Position numbers and translations under genes: made by a program. Under the pieces are notes generated by a model. The model ran no database searches, had not been told where the DNA came from, and saw only the letters and a program-made list of their open reading frames with translations. A stretch of 64,000 nucleotides of DNA from Rhizophagus irregularis (lineage: Eukaryota > Glomeromycota > Glomeromycetes > Glomerales > Glomeraceae): assembly GCF_026210795.1 (NCBI RefSeq), contig NC_089433.1, positions 4,365,001 through 4,429,000 on the forward strand, written 5' to 3'. This document shows, one piece after another, positions 10,725 through 21,055 of this stretch; within the stretch, counting starts at the first letter, position 1; each line of letters begins with the position of its first letter.

Positions 10725-11764
10725 CAACTACGAAGTTCACATGGTGCATTCCCAAAAAGATGAAAATCTGCATGAAGATCAGAGGACAAACTACAAATTA
10801 AGCGAAAAAGTGAATAAATAGGAAGGTCATGCAGGATGATCACCACTTCAGAAATATACTATCGCCAAATAATAATTCTTCCAAGTTGTCCTATGTGTGA
10901 AGAGGATGAAGAAGATTTCAATCATATCTGGTTTTGTGAAGAAAGACGAGAGGATATGGATGTTTTAATTTCAGGAGTACAAAATTGGCTTCTTTTAGAA
11001 ATTAATTAAATTTTAGATCCTATTAATCATATTACTCTTGAACATATTAAAAATCTCAATGATATTTGGAAACTTGAAGTATCAGAGGATCACATAACTT
11101 TCATAGATTTAATTAAAGGTTTCTTTCCTTGTTCGTTAATTAATTTTTTTAAACAATTATTATCTATGAAATCAAAAGTTGAAATTTTGTCATATAATTT
11201 TAGGAATGAAATTTTGGATAAATCTATGATTTTTTGGAAAGTGAGGTGTAATAAACTTAATGAAATTGATAGAGGTTTGGGAATTGATAAAAATGTTAAA
11301 AAACAACATTTTGGTAAAGAACAGTTTATTGACAAAACGCGTAAATCAAAAAATAAGAAATACTTTAATCTACAAAGTCTTCAAAGTCATATTTATTTTG
11401 GGGGTAATACAATAGATTACTATAATATTGTTGATTACGGTAGTGTTTCGTAGTATTATTTTTATTATCTTTGATGTTGTAGTAGTAATTAAAGGAGTTG
11501 TGGTGAGTTTTTATATAACATTACCGAAGTCCATACGAATAGTAGTAGTTATGCCGCCTTATGCGGATAGTTTAGTGAACCTATTTGGGTGAGCAGGATG
11601 GTAGATAGTTCTTTTGAACATAAAATCTTAAGTCCCTAATAATATTATAGTATTAGTTCGATCGTGTTCTTTACTAAATGTTATATAATGTAGATCTTTT
11701 CCTTTTTTGTAATTTTTCTTATTTCTAAATAAAGTTGACCGTTAAAAAAAAAAAAAAAAAAAAA
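10725..11764 (+). mobile_element. 5'-truncated LINE (non-LTR retrotransposon) with poly-A tail
   Basis: The plus strand encodes the C-terminal end of a LINE ORF2. A zinc-knuckle-like segment reads CPMCEEDEEDFNHIWFCEE (about 10890-10950; C-x2-C ... H ... C, as in the end region of many LINE polymerases). It is followed by an open stretch 11166-11453 ending DYYNIVDYGSVS. An in-frame TAA near 11007 breaks the frame. A 3' UTR with AATAAAG follows and ends in a run of about 20 A (11745-11764). Most of the element, including the reverse transcriptase, is missing, as expected for 5' truncation. I could not find a clear target duplication. Confidence 0.7.
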
Positions 11765-12850
11765 ATAATAATTCATCCAAAATTTCTATTATGTTAGTTT
11801 ATTAAAAAAAAAATAAAATTCATAATATTTAACAAAAAAAAATTAAAAAATAATAAATTATTTAAAAATAAATACAAATAAAATTTAACTAAATACTTTA
11901 TTAATTCATAATTTAATCTGTTACAATTTAATAAATTACACTTAAAACTATTAATTATGATTTTTTAAATATTTCTATTGAGTAATGCATTTTTTTTCCA
12001 ACAGAATGTTAAAAAAACTTTCAAATAATAAAAAAAAGAACTACTGCTTGTATATAAAGTAGAAACATTACTCTATATGCTTTCAAAACTATTCAGCTTA
12101 CCTAACTTAAAAAACTGATGGGAAAACTGATTGGGAAACTAACATAGTTTGCGAAAGAAAGAAATATTTTTATCGTTATAAATAAATTAAATGCATATCA
12201 TTGATATTTGGCAATTCGATGTTAGATTTTGGTCATACTATAACAAGTAATTCTAAATTTATAAAATTGCTTTTTATATTTAAAAAAAATTACTAAGAAT
12301 AGTTAAAATTAAAAAATAGCAATATATATGCTAGATTTATTAGTAAATGATTTACTTAATCAGGCAACTGTTTGCCTATCAGTAACAGTTTGATGGTGAA
12401 CGACAAAGATTATAGCTGTAAAACCAAACAGTTTGACGGTAATGGCAAAGGTTATGATGAAATTGGTAAAATATTTGACTGTCACAGTTAACCTTAAACG
12501 TCAAACAATTTAACCCTCAGCATTAAATTTCTGTCCAGTCTGGCACGCCATATTTTAGCAATGATTTTAGTAAATATTTAGTTTTTGAGGCAACGCATAG
12601 TATAAAAAGTCGTAGGTTAAGTTCAACAGGTTAACTATATTCAGAAAAAAATAAATAGCAGATCGTTTTAATCTTGTTAAAAATCAGGATACGAATTTTG
12701 AAAATAAAAAAATTTTAGGATAAATATTTAACCGTTATTTATTATTATTAAACCAACCATATTATCGTATTTATTTATATTATTAATAAAGTATTATTTT
12801 GTCAATATCTAAGGTGGCAAACGTGACTTATCACGGGCTTAGGTATTACA
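11765..12850. other. AT-rich stretch, nothing recognised
   Basis: About 1.1 kb with no supported gene. A short block around 12360-12540 has slightly higher GC and direct repeats of an AACAGTTTGA type. Confidence 0.5.
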
Positions 12851-13250
12851 ATGTTTATTAAAAACACGGAAGAATAACATTAATTAAGTGATATTTCCCA
12901 TTTTGTTAGATGTCTGTAACCATCACGCAGAACAAATTTCTCCAATTTTTCAATCTTTCCCTCCAGAACCTTATCTGGTGCAATGCCTGAAAAACAGTTT
13001 GAGAATTTTTTCGTCTTTTTTATTAGGAGAAATTAAAGGTTCTTCCAAGGTTATTTTTTTTGGTAAGCATTGTCAGGTATTTGCTGCATTCGTGCACAAT
13101 TATTCAACAAGTCATAAACACGACGAGATGAAAATATGGTATTTAAAGCCATTGTCTTTGCAGCATTAGGAATCCTGTCTTTGGAATCTTTGATTTCCTG
13201 AATCGCTTCTGGTGACAATATCGTTGCACCTGCTCTCTATAAAACTCACT
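12850..13250 (-). pseudogene. Coding-like remnant, minus strand
   Basis: From about 13240 downward the minus strand reads AGATILSPEAIQEIKDSKDR and then IPNAAKTMALNTIFSSRRVY, with a stop at about 13052. Coding-like pieces continue in other frames (EEPLISPNKKDEKILKLFF). The composition is protein-like, while the plus-strand frame at the same place looks like its shadow. No function is recognised. It may be the tail of a retroelement protein. Confidence 0.3.
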
Positions 13251-13259
13251 ACTAATACG

Positions 13260-13655
13260 AGGCATAAAAGATCTTTTGGGGATACTATGTATCAGAAATG
13301 CGAGTAGTATATATACAGTAAATATCGAAATTTTTAATATACATCAAAAATCACAGAATCTTGTTTATTGATAATTATCAATACCTATCACAGAGTTTCA
13401 AAATTTACCACCCAATAATTACCAATAAAAATCGCAAAGTTTTGATACTTGTTGATAAGTATTGTAGTAATCCTATTGATAATTACTGATTAAATTTTTT
13501 TTTTGCGCTTGTCATTCAATAACTCATAATTACAAAATTTTTATTACGTAATATAACCAAGAGATAACATGCTCGATGTACACATTATATGGGATTCATC
13601 TATAATAGGCGAAGGGAAAAACTGGGCAGTTCACCAAATAATAGATACTTCACTA
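13260..13655. other. Stretch without a gene
   Basis: AT-rich with repeats of GATAATTATCAATACC type. Nothing else is seen. Confidence 0.5.
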
Positions 13656-13656
13656 A

Positions 13657-14382
13657 TTGCGTGATAGCACAACCGAGAAATTAAATAAAGTTGTCAACCA
13701 TGCTTTATATCTCGCAGATAGGTACGAGAAAATTAAGGGCGATTATTGTCTATTGAAACAGCAATATTATAATGTTTCTAATAAAAATATAAATTTGAGG
13801 AACGAATTAGAACAAATTATCATTTCGTCAAAGAAGTTAAGTAAAGAGGTAAAACAATTACTAACCAACGCAAAGAATGTTTCGAATCTTGAACGGCAGA
13901 TAGCATTTGATAAACAACATATCCAAAGTCTAACGACGGAATTGGAAAGGCTTAAGTCACAATATCTTGATATACAATCCACCGCATCACAGCTTAGGCA
14001 AATTCGATTGCTAGTGAAAAGAATTAGATGTGCTTAATTTGAGACTAAAAGAATTAGAATTTATTTTATCATCAAAAATAACGGAAATACATACCTTAGA
14101 ATCTAAACTTTCATCAAAGAATTGCAAAATTGTGAGGCGGAACTTTCGTCAAAGTCATTTGAGTTACAGACACTCAAAACTGGATGTGGTGTGTTCAAAC
14201 AATATGTATCCAATATGGTCAAACAGTCTTCGATAAAAAAATATCATACGCAAAGCCCCATTCCAGAGAATCAGAATAAAGAAACGTTAGGGGCTGGTAT
14301 TACCGGCTATTCATTTTTATACTCTGCCTCAGTTAAACGTAACACAATAATAATTTACGTTGTTCATATTCTGGATATGTAA
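13657..14382 (+). pseudogene. Coiled-coil protein gene with frameshifts
   Basis: The first frame (13657-14037) gives 126 residues starting MRDSTTEKLNKVVNHALYLA, with long heptad stretches (LRNELEQIIISSKKLSKEVK and LTTELERLKSQYLDIQSTAS). The coiled coil continues in a second frame (14030-14110, LNLRLKELEFILSSKITEIH). It then passes into a third (14122-14382, CEAELSSKSFELQTLKTG). At least two small indels therefore break one original gene of about 240 or more residues. A later coding-like piece (SFPIEETLSHTHSPLQSS, near 14480-14570) may be a further exon. I do not recognise the family, and nothing nearby suggests a role. Confidence 0.45.
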
Positions 14383-14820
14383 AAACAAATTAATATTATT
14401 AATACGGAACATATACGTTAAAGCCAAGTGCGATTATTTTCCGATGCAAAAAATCATGTACGGGACAATAACCCAATTAATTCTTTTCCTATTGAAGAAA
14501 CATTATCACATACTCATAGTCCTCTTCAAAGTTCAGATGAAACCCCAAATGAAATCGCCCTATTCAGAACTTGGTAATTATCTGCATTTTTATATTAAAT
14601 GATATTTATTCTTTTTAGGCGCAATTTTCAGAGTTGTAATACACTTTAATTACTTTAGTTATAACTAATGGATTGGAAATAAATATTATGATTTTCTGCG
14701 ATAATTTTTCAGTTCAGGTCTTTTCAACTTTTATTAGCTCATGATTAAAGTTACAAAATTTTTTATTTATATTTAATAAGATCAATAAGATTAAAGAGAA
14801 GGATATACATATAAATATTA
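14383..14820. other. Mostly non-coding stretch
   Basis: Contains the possible extra exon at 14480-14570 mentioned for the preceding pseudogene, and otherwise AT-rich sequence between two convergent genes. Confidence 0.4.
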
Positions 14821-15985
14821 TCACAACGATTTACATGTCATAATATCAATCTGACTATCACCTTCTATTTCTCGTAGACGCTCTCTAAGACGCTTTCTAA
14901 GATCTACGCGTTGAGTTTCAATTCCATCAAGTTCGACATTCTTTGCAACAAAAAGGTGATCGTTTAATTTGTTTATTTTGGCATTCAATCCGTTTGCTGT
15001 TAGAATAAATTTCTTGACTGTGTCCCAATGAATTGCATAAGAAATACCATTCTCATCCGTACGAATTGTTATACCAATAGAATACCCTTTAGTATCATAT
15101 ACTGGAGATCCTGGAGTAATTTTTTTGGTGGTACCTTGATATTTGATGATTTTACTTGAATTTATCTCAAAAATTTCCGTGATATTTTGATTAAATGTAT
15201 ACTGCTTATGTTGTTTCATATCACTGTGAAATTCCTCGCCGAACTATAAAGCATTTAATGGATCTAAGTTAAAAAAATAAGAGTTCGGAATTTTTTTCCA
15301 TAAGTACTTACATGGATTAAATGTATTTTACTTCCAACGGCAATTTCCTCGCCGAACTATAAAGTATTTAATAGATCTAAGTAAAAAAATAAGAGTTCGA
15401 ATTTTTTCTTTTCATACTTACATTAATTGACTGCACATATTCGCCTGAACCGTTGTTTATGCGTACTGCTCTATCAATTTCCATTCTATTTGTATGAAAA
15501 TGAGAGCCAATTGTTGGCTCTCTTTTAGTCTCCATTTTCATGATCAATAAATCTGGATAATTTTTCTGAATTATTGGAATTACAAATTATTAATGTCACG
15601 TCTCATTTTTATATTGAAGCATGGAATGTACAGCATATTCGTCTTTAGATAATACCTTTAGTTCATGGTCATCTGGAACGGTACGATAACGGAAAGCAAT
15701 TTCAGGAGGACCATATGTGAGGGGTTCGGTATTGCTTGGAGATGTAAACTCTATGCCCGCCCCAAAAATATCATTCTCATTGGGTAATACGTCAGAAGTA
15801 GTTACAATCCAACCAATATCATAATGAAAACCAGAGCCGATATATATTCCACTGCGAATTCGACAAACACCGTATGCTGTTTTTTTTTTAAGAAGTGTTT
15901 TTATCAGATTATACACTTCCGCATCTTCAAATGTACCATTTTCATCAAGTAATTTTGTTATTTCTAGTTCAGAAAAAGTATTCAT
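14821..15985 (-). CDS. Spliced gene with a trypsin-like protease fold, probably catalytically inactive
   Basis: Four exons read in phase: 15985-15632, 15565-15422, 15356-15312 and 15243-14821, about 320 residues. Introns of 66, 65 and 68 nt begin GTACAT, GTAAGT and GTAAGT. Exon 1 holds GSGFHYDIGWIVTTSDVL, which lines up with the GSGF...VTxxHV strand around the catalytic His of trypsin/HtrA-like proteases, but Asp stands in place of His. The last exon holds ITPGSPVYDTKGYSIGI, the counterpart of GDSGSPxF...G...GI, with Pro where the nucleophile Ser should be. The C-terminus is a basic coiled coil (DLRKRLRERLREIEG). Fold assignment is from motif spacing only. The gene has no stop or frameshift, unlike most neighbours, so it may be a working host gene. 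Confidence 0.6.
15244..15421 (-). repeat. Duplicated intron plus 45-nt micro-exon inside the protease-like gene
   Basis: Introns 15421-15357 and 15311-15244 are nearly identical (GTAAGTA ... TTCGAACTCTTATTTTTTTAC ... TTTATAG). Both are followed by exon sequence starting TTCGGCGAGGAA. The micro-exon between them (15356-15312) is exactly 45 nt. This is a recent tandem duplication of an intron with part of an exon that keeps the frame. Confidence 0.8.
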
Positions 15986-17841
15986 TTGTTATTTAAGTTT
16001 GAAATCAGCAAAAGTATTTTCTTTAAATAAATAATCAATACAGTCGTACCATTACATCATATCATCATGAGTGTTGCGGTTAATAAAAAAGAATGTGAAA
16101 ATAATAAATAGGATACCTTTATTAAGAAATTCAATGGTTTATCATAACCATGTTTCATTACGATCTACTATAAGTCCCGCAGTACGTTTCAATATTATTA
16201 GTAATCAACAAAATGATTAGTAATCGGCAATTCGGCAGAACTTACCGACTAAATTTACTTATCTAGCAAGCGAAAAAAGATATATATATATATATATATA
16301 TCAAAAAAAAATTCACTAGCACGAAATGCCCGGCCCGGGTGAATTTTGAAGAAAATTTGCCGGCCCAAACCCGGATCCGGGTCCGGGTCGAGTTAAGGTT
16401 TCCGGGTTCCGGGTCCCGTTTGCAGACCGCATATATGTGTATGACAAACAAATTTTGCATGTCAATCATCAAAAATCACAAAATAGAGAAAATTTCTTAA
16501 TAATATTAAATATACAAATTTCAAAAGTTATTAAGAAGATTAAGTTTGGCTACTTTGCAAGTTTACTTAGGATGACAAAGAAATGGCAAAAGTAGTTTTA
16601 AATATCACTTAATTTTTCGTTAAAACCAACTTGAAATGATCGGCATATGTTTATTTTCTAGATATGATAGATATGTTAGTTAGTATAGCAAAGCTAATAA
16701 CGTCATTATTGCTAATTAAATTTTTTCCTAATTGGTATACTGATAGAATTAAGTTTAAGAAAATTTTTAAAAATATATACGAATATTTTTAATTTGGAAC
16801 AATCGTAATCATAAATATCAAAACCTACAAGTATACATTTTATCTATTACAAGGGGACCAAGGTACCACGCATACAGATTTTTATGAATCTAAGTTAAAG
16901 AGAAAAAAGATTCAATTTCTTATCAAAGAAATACCTACGATAGAACAAATTAAAAATTGTATTTTTCAATTTTCAAAGATCATTTTTATCTGATATGTAA
17001 TATAGAAAGAGAAGAATTTATCATGTTTGGACATGTAATCAAAGATCAGAAGAGAATTTTATATTAATTCAACAAATAAAACAAATTTTAATTGATAGTA
17101 TTAATGATCAAATAGAAAATAAGCATTACATGTAGAAGATATTGATCTGTCAGACAATTCGGCTCATATCACTAATTAAATTTTAGTGACAAACATGAAA
17201 TTTGATCGGACACATGATCAAAATAAACATCAAATTTGTGATAAATTCGAATAATACATAATGACATTAATGACGATTTTACTCAATTGTTGAAAGTTAC
17301 GTTGGGGTCCCGTTTCCTAGTATAAAAATATATTGCGAAACGATTTTTTATATTAAAACACTTAGAAAAAAAAACGTTTTTTATCAAAGATATAATATTA
17401 ATTTAAAGTTTTATTCATTTATAATTTGGATTAAAATGTAAGTGAAAAATATAAAAATTGACACTAAATAAAATAAATTATAAAAATTTTTTATTGTTTA
17501 GTGTATTTTTTTTTTTTAAAAAAAGTATTTTAACATGAAAAGGGAAAAGAAAAGGGAGAGAAATTTGTAGTAAGTTTACAGTAAACTGATCACGCTACAC
17601 AAGTCACGTGAGATTAAATCACTGAAGATCAAAATTTTATTTGTCCCACATCTAAACAACTAGTGAACAGGAAAAAAACTCTTTCCCCTTTTTTTATTTT
17701 CGTTAGTTTTCCGCAGTAATTTTGCACAAGTTTAATTTTTTTAGTTTCTATTTGAAACGCCAAAGGGGGAGAGGCCCAAATGGGCATCTCTGTTTTATAC
17801 GAGGTTTTTAGTTCTTTTTATAACCTATATTATAAAGGAAT
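15986..17841. other. Long AT-rich intergenic stretch with one GC-rich island
   Basis: No supported gene. A (TA)n run lies at about 16281-16301, followed by the GC-rich block at 16328-16430. The last 150 bases before 17842 include an inverted pair GCCCAAATGGGC and may hold the promoter of the next gene. Confidence 0.5.
16328..16430. repeat. GC-rich palindromic block (CCCGG/CCGGG motifs)
   Basis: Repeats of CCCGG, CCGGGT and GGCCCGGG arranged as imperfect inverted repeats in otherwise AT-rich DNA. It could fold on itself, and it may be a small repeat element end. I found no duplication flanking it. Confidence 0.5.
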
Positions 17842-18464
17842 ATGACTTCTACACCCTATATTGAAATAGACTGGTCTTCCACTTCACAACATCCTTTTCC
17901 TCAACTCGGTGATCCAACACCACCTGAAAATGACTCAGATAAAATATTACATAATACTGAGCTGCCTACAGTACTCTCTTCTAAGGATATTTTTTTCCTT
18001 GATATTGATGATATTTATCCTTATACATACTCAACTCTTCACCTCGACGAAGATGAAATGGAAGATACCTATGATGATGAAGATTACTTTGAACAGTTAC
18101 TACATAATGAAATAAATGCTGAAATAGAAGAAGTTAGCTATGGAGGAAATAATATACCTTCATTTTCCAACACTCCTTTAACTCCCATACAGGACAATAT
18201 TCCTTTACCACCTTCGGATATTGCGCCTATCTCAGAAAATTTACTCAAAGACGGGAAAAAAACTACCCTCTTGGTCTCCCTGGAAAAATTTCACGTGACT
18301 ACGCCAAAATGATCAGGTTATAACAAGATTTATGAAATCTGCCGATCTAGGAGTTTCTTATTCAAGCTTGCTGATCGTGATCAAAACACCAATGAAATTC
18401 ATTTGAAGATATACATGAATGATTATCATATGAAAACTAAACCGATTAGTTATAACAACACAAG
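17842..18464 (+). pseudogene. Unknown acidic gene, 5' part, cut by the Maverick insertion
   Basis: The open frame starts at MTSTPYIEIDWSSTSQHPF and runs 156 residues, with an acidic centre (DEDEMEDTYDDEDYFEQLL) and a Pro-rich part. An in-frame TGA at 18310-18312 follows ...FHVTTPK. The same frame then stays open (GYNKIYEICRSRSFLFKLAD) right into the TTTGTT duplication, and resumes in frame on the far side of the Maverick at 57970. The gene was therefore probably one unit before the insertion, and it is disrupted by both the TGA and the 39.5-kb element. I do not recognise the protein. Confidence 0.5.
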
Positions 18465-18470
18465 TTTGTT

Positions 18471-18913
18471 AGTAGTATATAAATCCCAGTTCTGGCTCAC
18501 TTTTCTCGGAGTCCAATCCTGGTTACCTTTTTCTTGCTACCAACTCATTGCTCCCCCACCGGCTGTGGGTCCAATTCTAGTCACCTTTTTCTTGCTACTC
18601 CCATTACTCTCACACCGGCTGTGGGTCCAATCCTGACTACCTTTTTATATTTTTTACCTACTTATATCCTACTTATCTCATAATCTAAACCGTTTATTAA
18701 TATTTTCACCTACTTATTTCATAATCTAAATCATTTATTAATATTTTCACCTACTTACCCCAACCGAACAAGAAATAGGATTTCAAAGCCAACGGAGCCA
18801 AAAAAGGTAAGGAAATATTAACCCATCCAGGAAACCAGCCATGGGGTCAATAGAGCGGAATAGCAAGGCAAGCAATTTCTCTTATACCGAGAAAAAATGT
18901 AATTGAATAAAAG
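18471..18913 (+). repeat. Left terminal inverted repeat of the Maverick
   Basis: Starts AGTAGTATATAAATCCCAG and mirrors 57520-57963 almost base for base. It contains two copies of a CCGGCTGTGGGTCCAAT-type repeat and ends in the shared promoter-like motif. The target duplication TTTGTT precedes it. Confidence 0.92.
18891..18913 (+). promoter_or_regulatory. Shared Maverick upstream motif, copy 1
   Basis: A 23-bp block with core AATGTAATTGAATAAAAG at the inner edge of the left inverted repeat. A TATATAAAAG box and then GTTTACAAG lie just before the ATG at 18938. The block is identical at 56805-56827 and 57520-57542. Confidence 0.65.
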
Positions 18914-18937
18914 ATTCATATATAAAAGGTTTACAAG

Positions 18938-19562
18938 ATGTCACAATACAGACCATCACTAAGACGTATACTAGGTCAGTTTGAACTCAACATAGAAGAA
19001 TGGGTAAAGGAAATAATGTGGTATTTAGATATAGCATATTTAAAAGCTTTAGATTCCGAATTAGGCAAAGAAAGTATGTTAGTATCTGGATTAGAAGAGC
19101 TAGTAGAAATATTTGATGAGATGTTAGAAGGTGATGATATATGGATACATCCATCACTTTTATCACGAATAAGATATTCTATTCTACCAGATGAGATGGC
19201 AATATATGAAAGATTTTCAGATATCATTAAGAACTTCTCAGAGGATAAAGAATTAGCATATGCATTATTAGACTTAGTAGAAATATTATCAAAAAAGAAA
19301 CCTTCAACATTCAACATTATAGATTACAATATACAAAGAATATTCACAAATCCTAATGATGAATATAGAAATGAATTCAGCATCTACCATATTAAAGGAG
19401 ATGAAGATATGGACGAAGACACAGATGAAGACATAGATGAAGTAGAGCAGAATGAATTCAATGAATACTATCAGAATCTTGCACCGACCACCAAGAGTCA
19501 GCTGGATAGACTAAAAAATGAGTTGGCTATAACTCTATGTGATGAATGTCTTATGCCAATAA
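18938..19562 (+). pseudogene. Unknown Maverick protein with a C-terminal cysteine motif, cut by a CACTA insertion
   Basis: The frame starts MSQYRPSLRRILGQFELNIE 24 bp after the promoter-like motif and is mostly helical and acidic (GDEDMDEDTDEDIDEVEQNE). It ends LCDECLMPI at the TAA duplication of the CACTA transposon. Beyond that transposon the same frame continues at 36690 for about 14 residues (RSQECDCSILQIEGF) to a TAG near 36732. The uninterrupted protein would be about 223 residues with a CxxC ... CxC cluster, suggesting metal binding. The few residues read after 19562 are CACTA sequence. Not recognised as capsid, ATPase or protease. The position at the left end of the Maverick with its own promoter motif suggests a native gene. 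Confidence 0.65.
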
Positions 19563-19905
19563 CACAGGTCGAAATATAATATACCGGTCATCAATCGGTC
19601 ATATAACTGATTGGTACCTGATTGGTAGCTGATCTGTTACTGATTCATTCATTCAGATACCAACCGGTCATCAATCAGGCATTTATTTCAATCGGCTACA
19701 CATCAGTTGTATGACCGATTGGTGCCGATTGGTGACTGATTGGTGCCAGTTTAACAATCGGTAAACAATCAGCCATCTGTCATCTATATTGGAAGTTGAC
19801 CGATTGGTTGCTGATTGGATATTGTTGACTATCAGTCATCAATCGGCTATCAGCAGGTTGAATTATTGTCAATCGGGTACCAATCAGGCATATGTCCGAT
19901 TGATA
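19563..19905. repeat. Left subterminal repeats of the 17-kb CACTA element
   Basis: Dense short direct and inverted copies of ATCGGTCATCAATCGG and CTGATTGGTACC-like words, typical of transposase binding regions at CACTA ends. The right end (36300-36686) uses the same words. Confidence 0.75.
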
Positions 19906-19912
19906 CAGATTA

Positions 19913-20198
19913 CAGCTATTTGCGAAATAACGGACCACTTACAGCTATTTGCGAAAATAATGGACCACCTAATTCATTTTCGACTGCGTATGAAATTTTC
20001 ATACGCAGTCATACGCATGGTAATATCTGCCCAGACCATCAAACTCATTTTTTGAGTTTTTCATATGTAATCATCCGCAGTTATATCACAATAATTTTAG
20101 CAGTTAACTATGCGTATATGACTGCATATGGCTGCGTATGAAATATTCATACGCAATCGAAAATCGAATTAGCTGGTCCGTTATTTTGCAAATAGTTG
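19913..20198. mobile_element. 286-bp MITE with TA target duplication
   Basis: Long inverted repeats starting CAGCTATTTGCGAAATAACG and ending CAAATAGTTG, each next to TA, as for Tc1/mariner-type elements. The centre holds CTGCGTATGAAA palindromes. The left terminal segment is present twice in tandem (19913 and 19942). Confidence 0.75.
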
Positions 20199-20200
20199 TA

Positions 20201-20848
20201 ATAGATGATTTGTATGTAGCCGATTGATGCTCATTCAATAAATGTGCTTTATGATTTTATCTGATCTAAGACTTATCGAAGAATAAAAATTCGATACTAC
20301 TGGCCGACTTATTTTAACTGTTACTAGTAAACCGAACAATGATGGAAATCATAATAAAAATGTATGTACCCACATTCTTTTATATTGCATAAGCTAGTAA
20401 ATGATTTATTCTAAATAATAAACAATTTTGTCACCAATTGTATTAAAAGATTTAATAATTCTCCTAATTACCCACTGAAAATTTATCATTTGACTATACA
20501 TGATGAAATAATGTGTACAAAATGAACAAGGGAATATACAAGGAATGATATTTAATAAAGAAAAAATAGGCAGAAAGTCGAAGATTTTTATAAAAAAGAA
20601 TATCGTTGGATGATTAAAGAAATAATTGAAAAAAGAAATATTACAATAATATTATTTGAAGGAAGTATTTTTAGAAAAAAAAAATTAACTGTATGTACTA
20701 ATTAATATACATAAAATTCGCAAAAGCAGGGGAGGGGGGATCGGTTATTAGTGAAAAATAGGTAAATAGAATACAAAATATAGGAAATCACCACCATCAC
20801 AACACCACCACAATCACTACCATCAATCGTCCATTTCAAGATAATCAT
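20201..20848. other. Non-coding spacer in the CACTA element
   Basis: AT-rich with no open frame of note. It leads into the 3' end of accessory gene copy 1. Confidence 0.5.
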
Positions 20849-20849
20849 C

Positions 20850-21055
20850 GTCAGAAAGTTGGTCAGAAGGTTAGCCAGAAGGTTGGTTGGAAGATTGGCC
20901 GGAAGGTTGTTGGTTGGAGGATTGATCGGAAGGTTGTTGGTTAGAGGATTGATCGGAAGGTTGTTGGTTGGAGGATTGATCGGAAGGTTGTTGGTTAGAG
21001 GATTGGTCGGAAGATTGGTTAGAAGGTTGGTTGGAAGATTGGTTGGAAGGTTGGT
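20850..21055. repeat. 27-bp tandem repeat encoding the Gln/Ser tail
   Basis: Copies of a unit like GGTTGTTGGTTGGAGGATTG followed by ATCGGAA. On the minus strand they encode repeats of SNQQPSDQS at the C-terminus of accessory gene copy 1. Confidence 0.85.
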
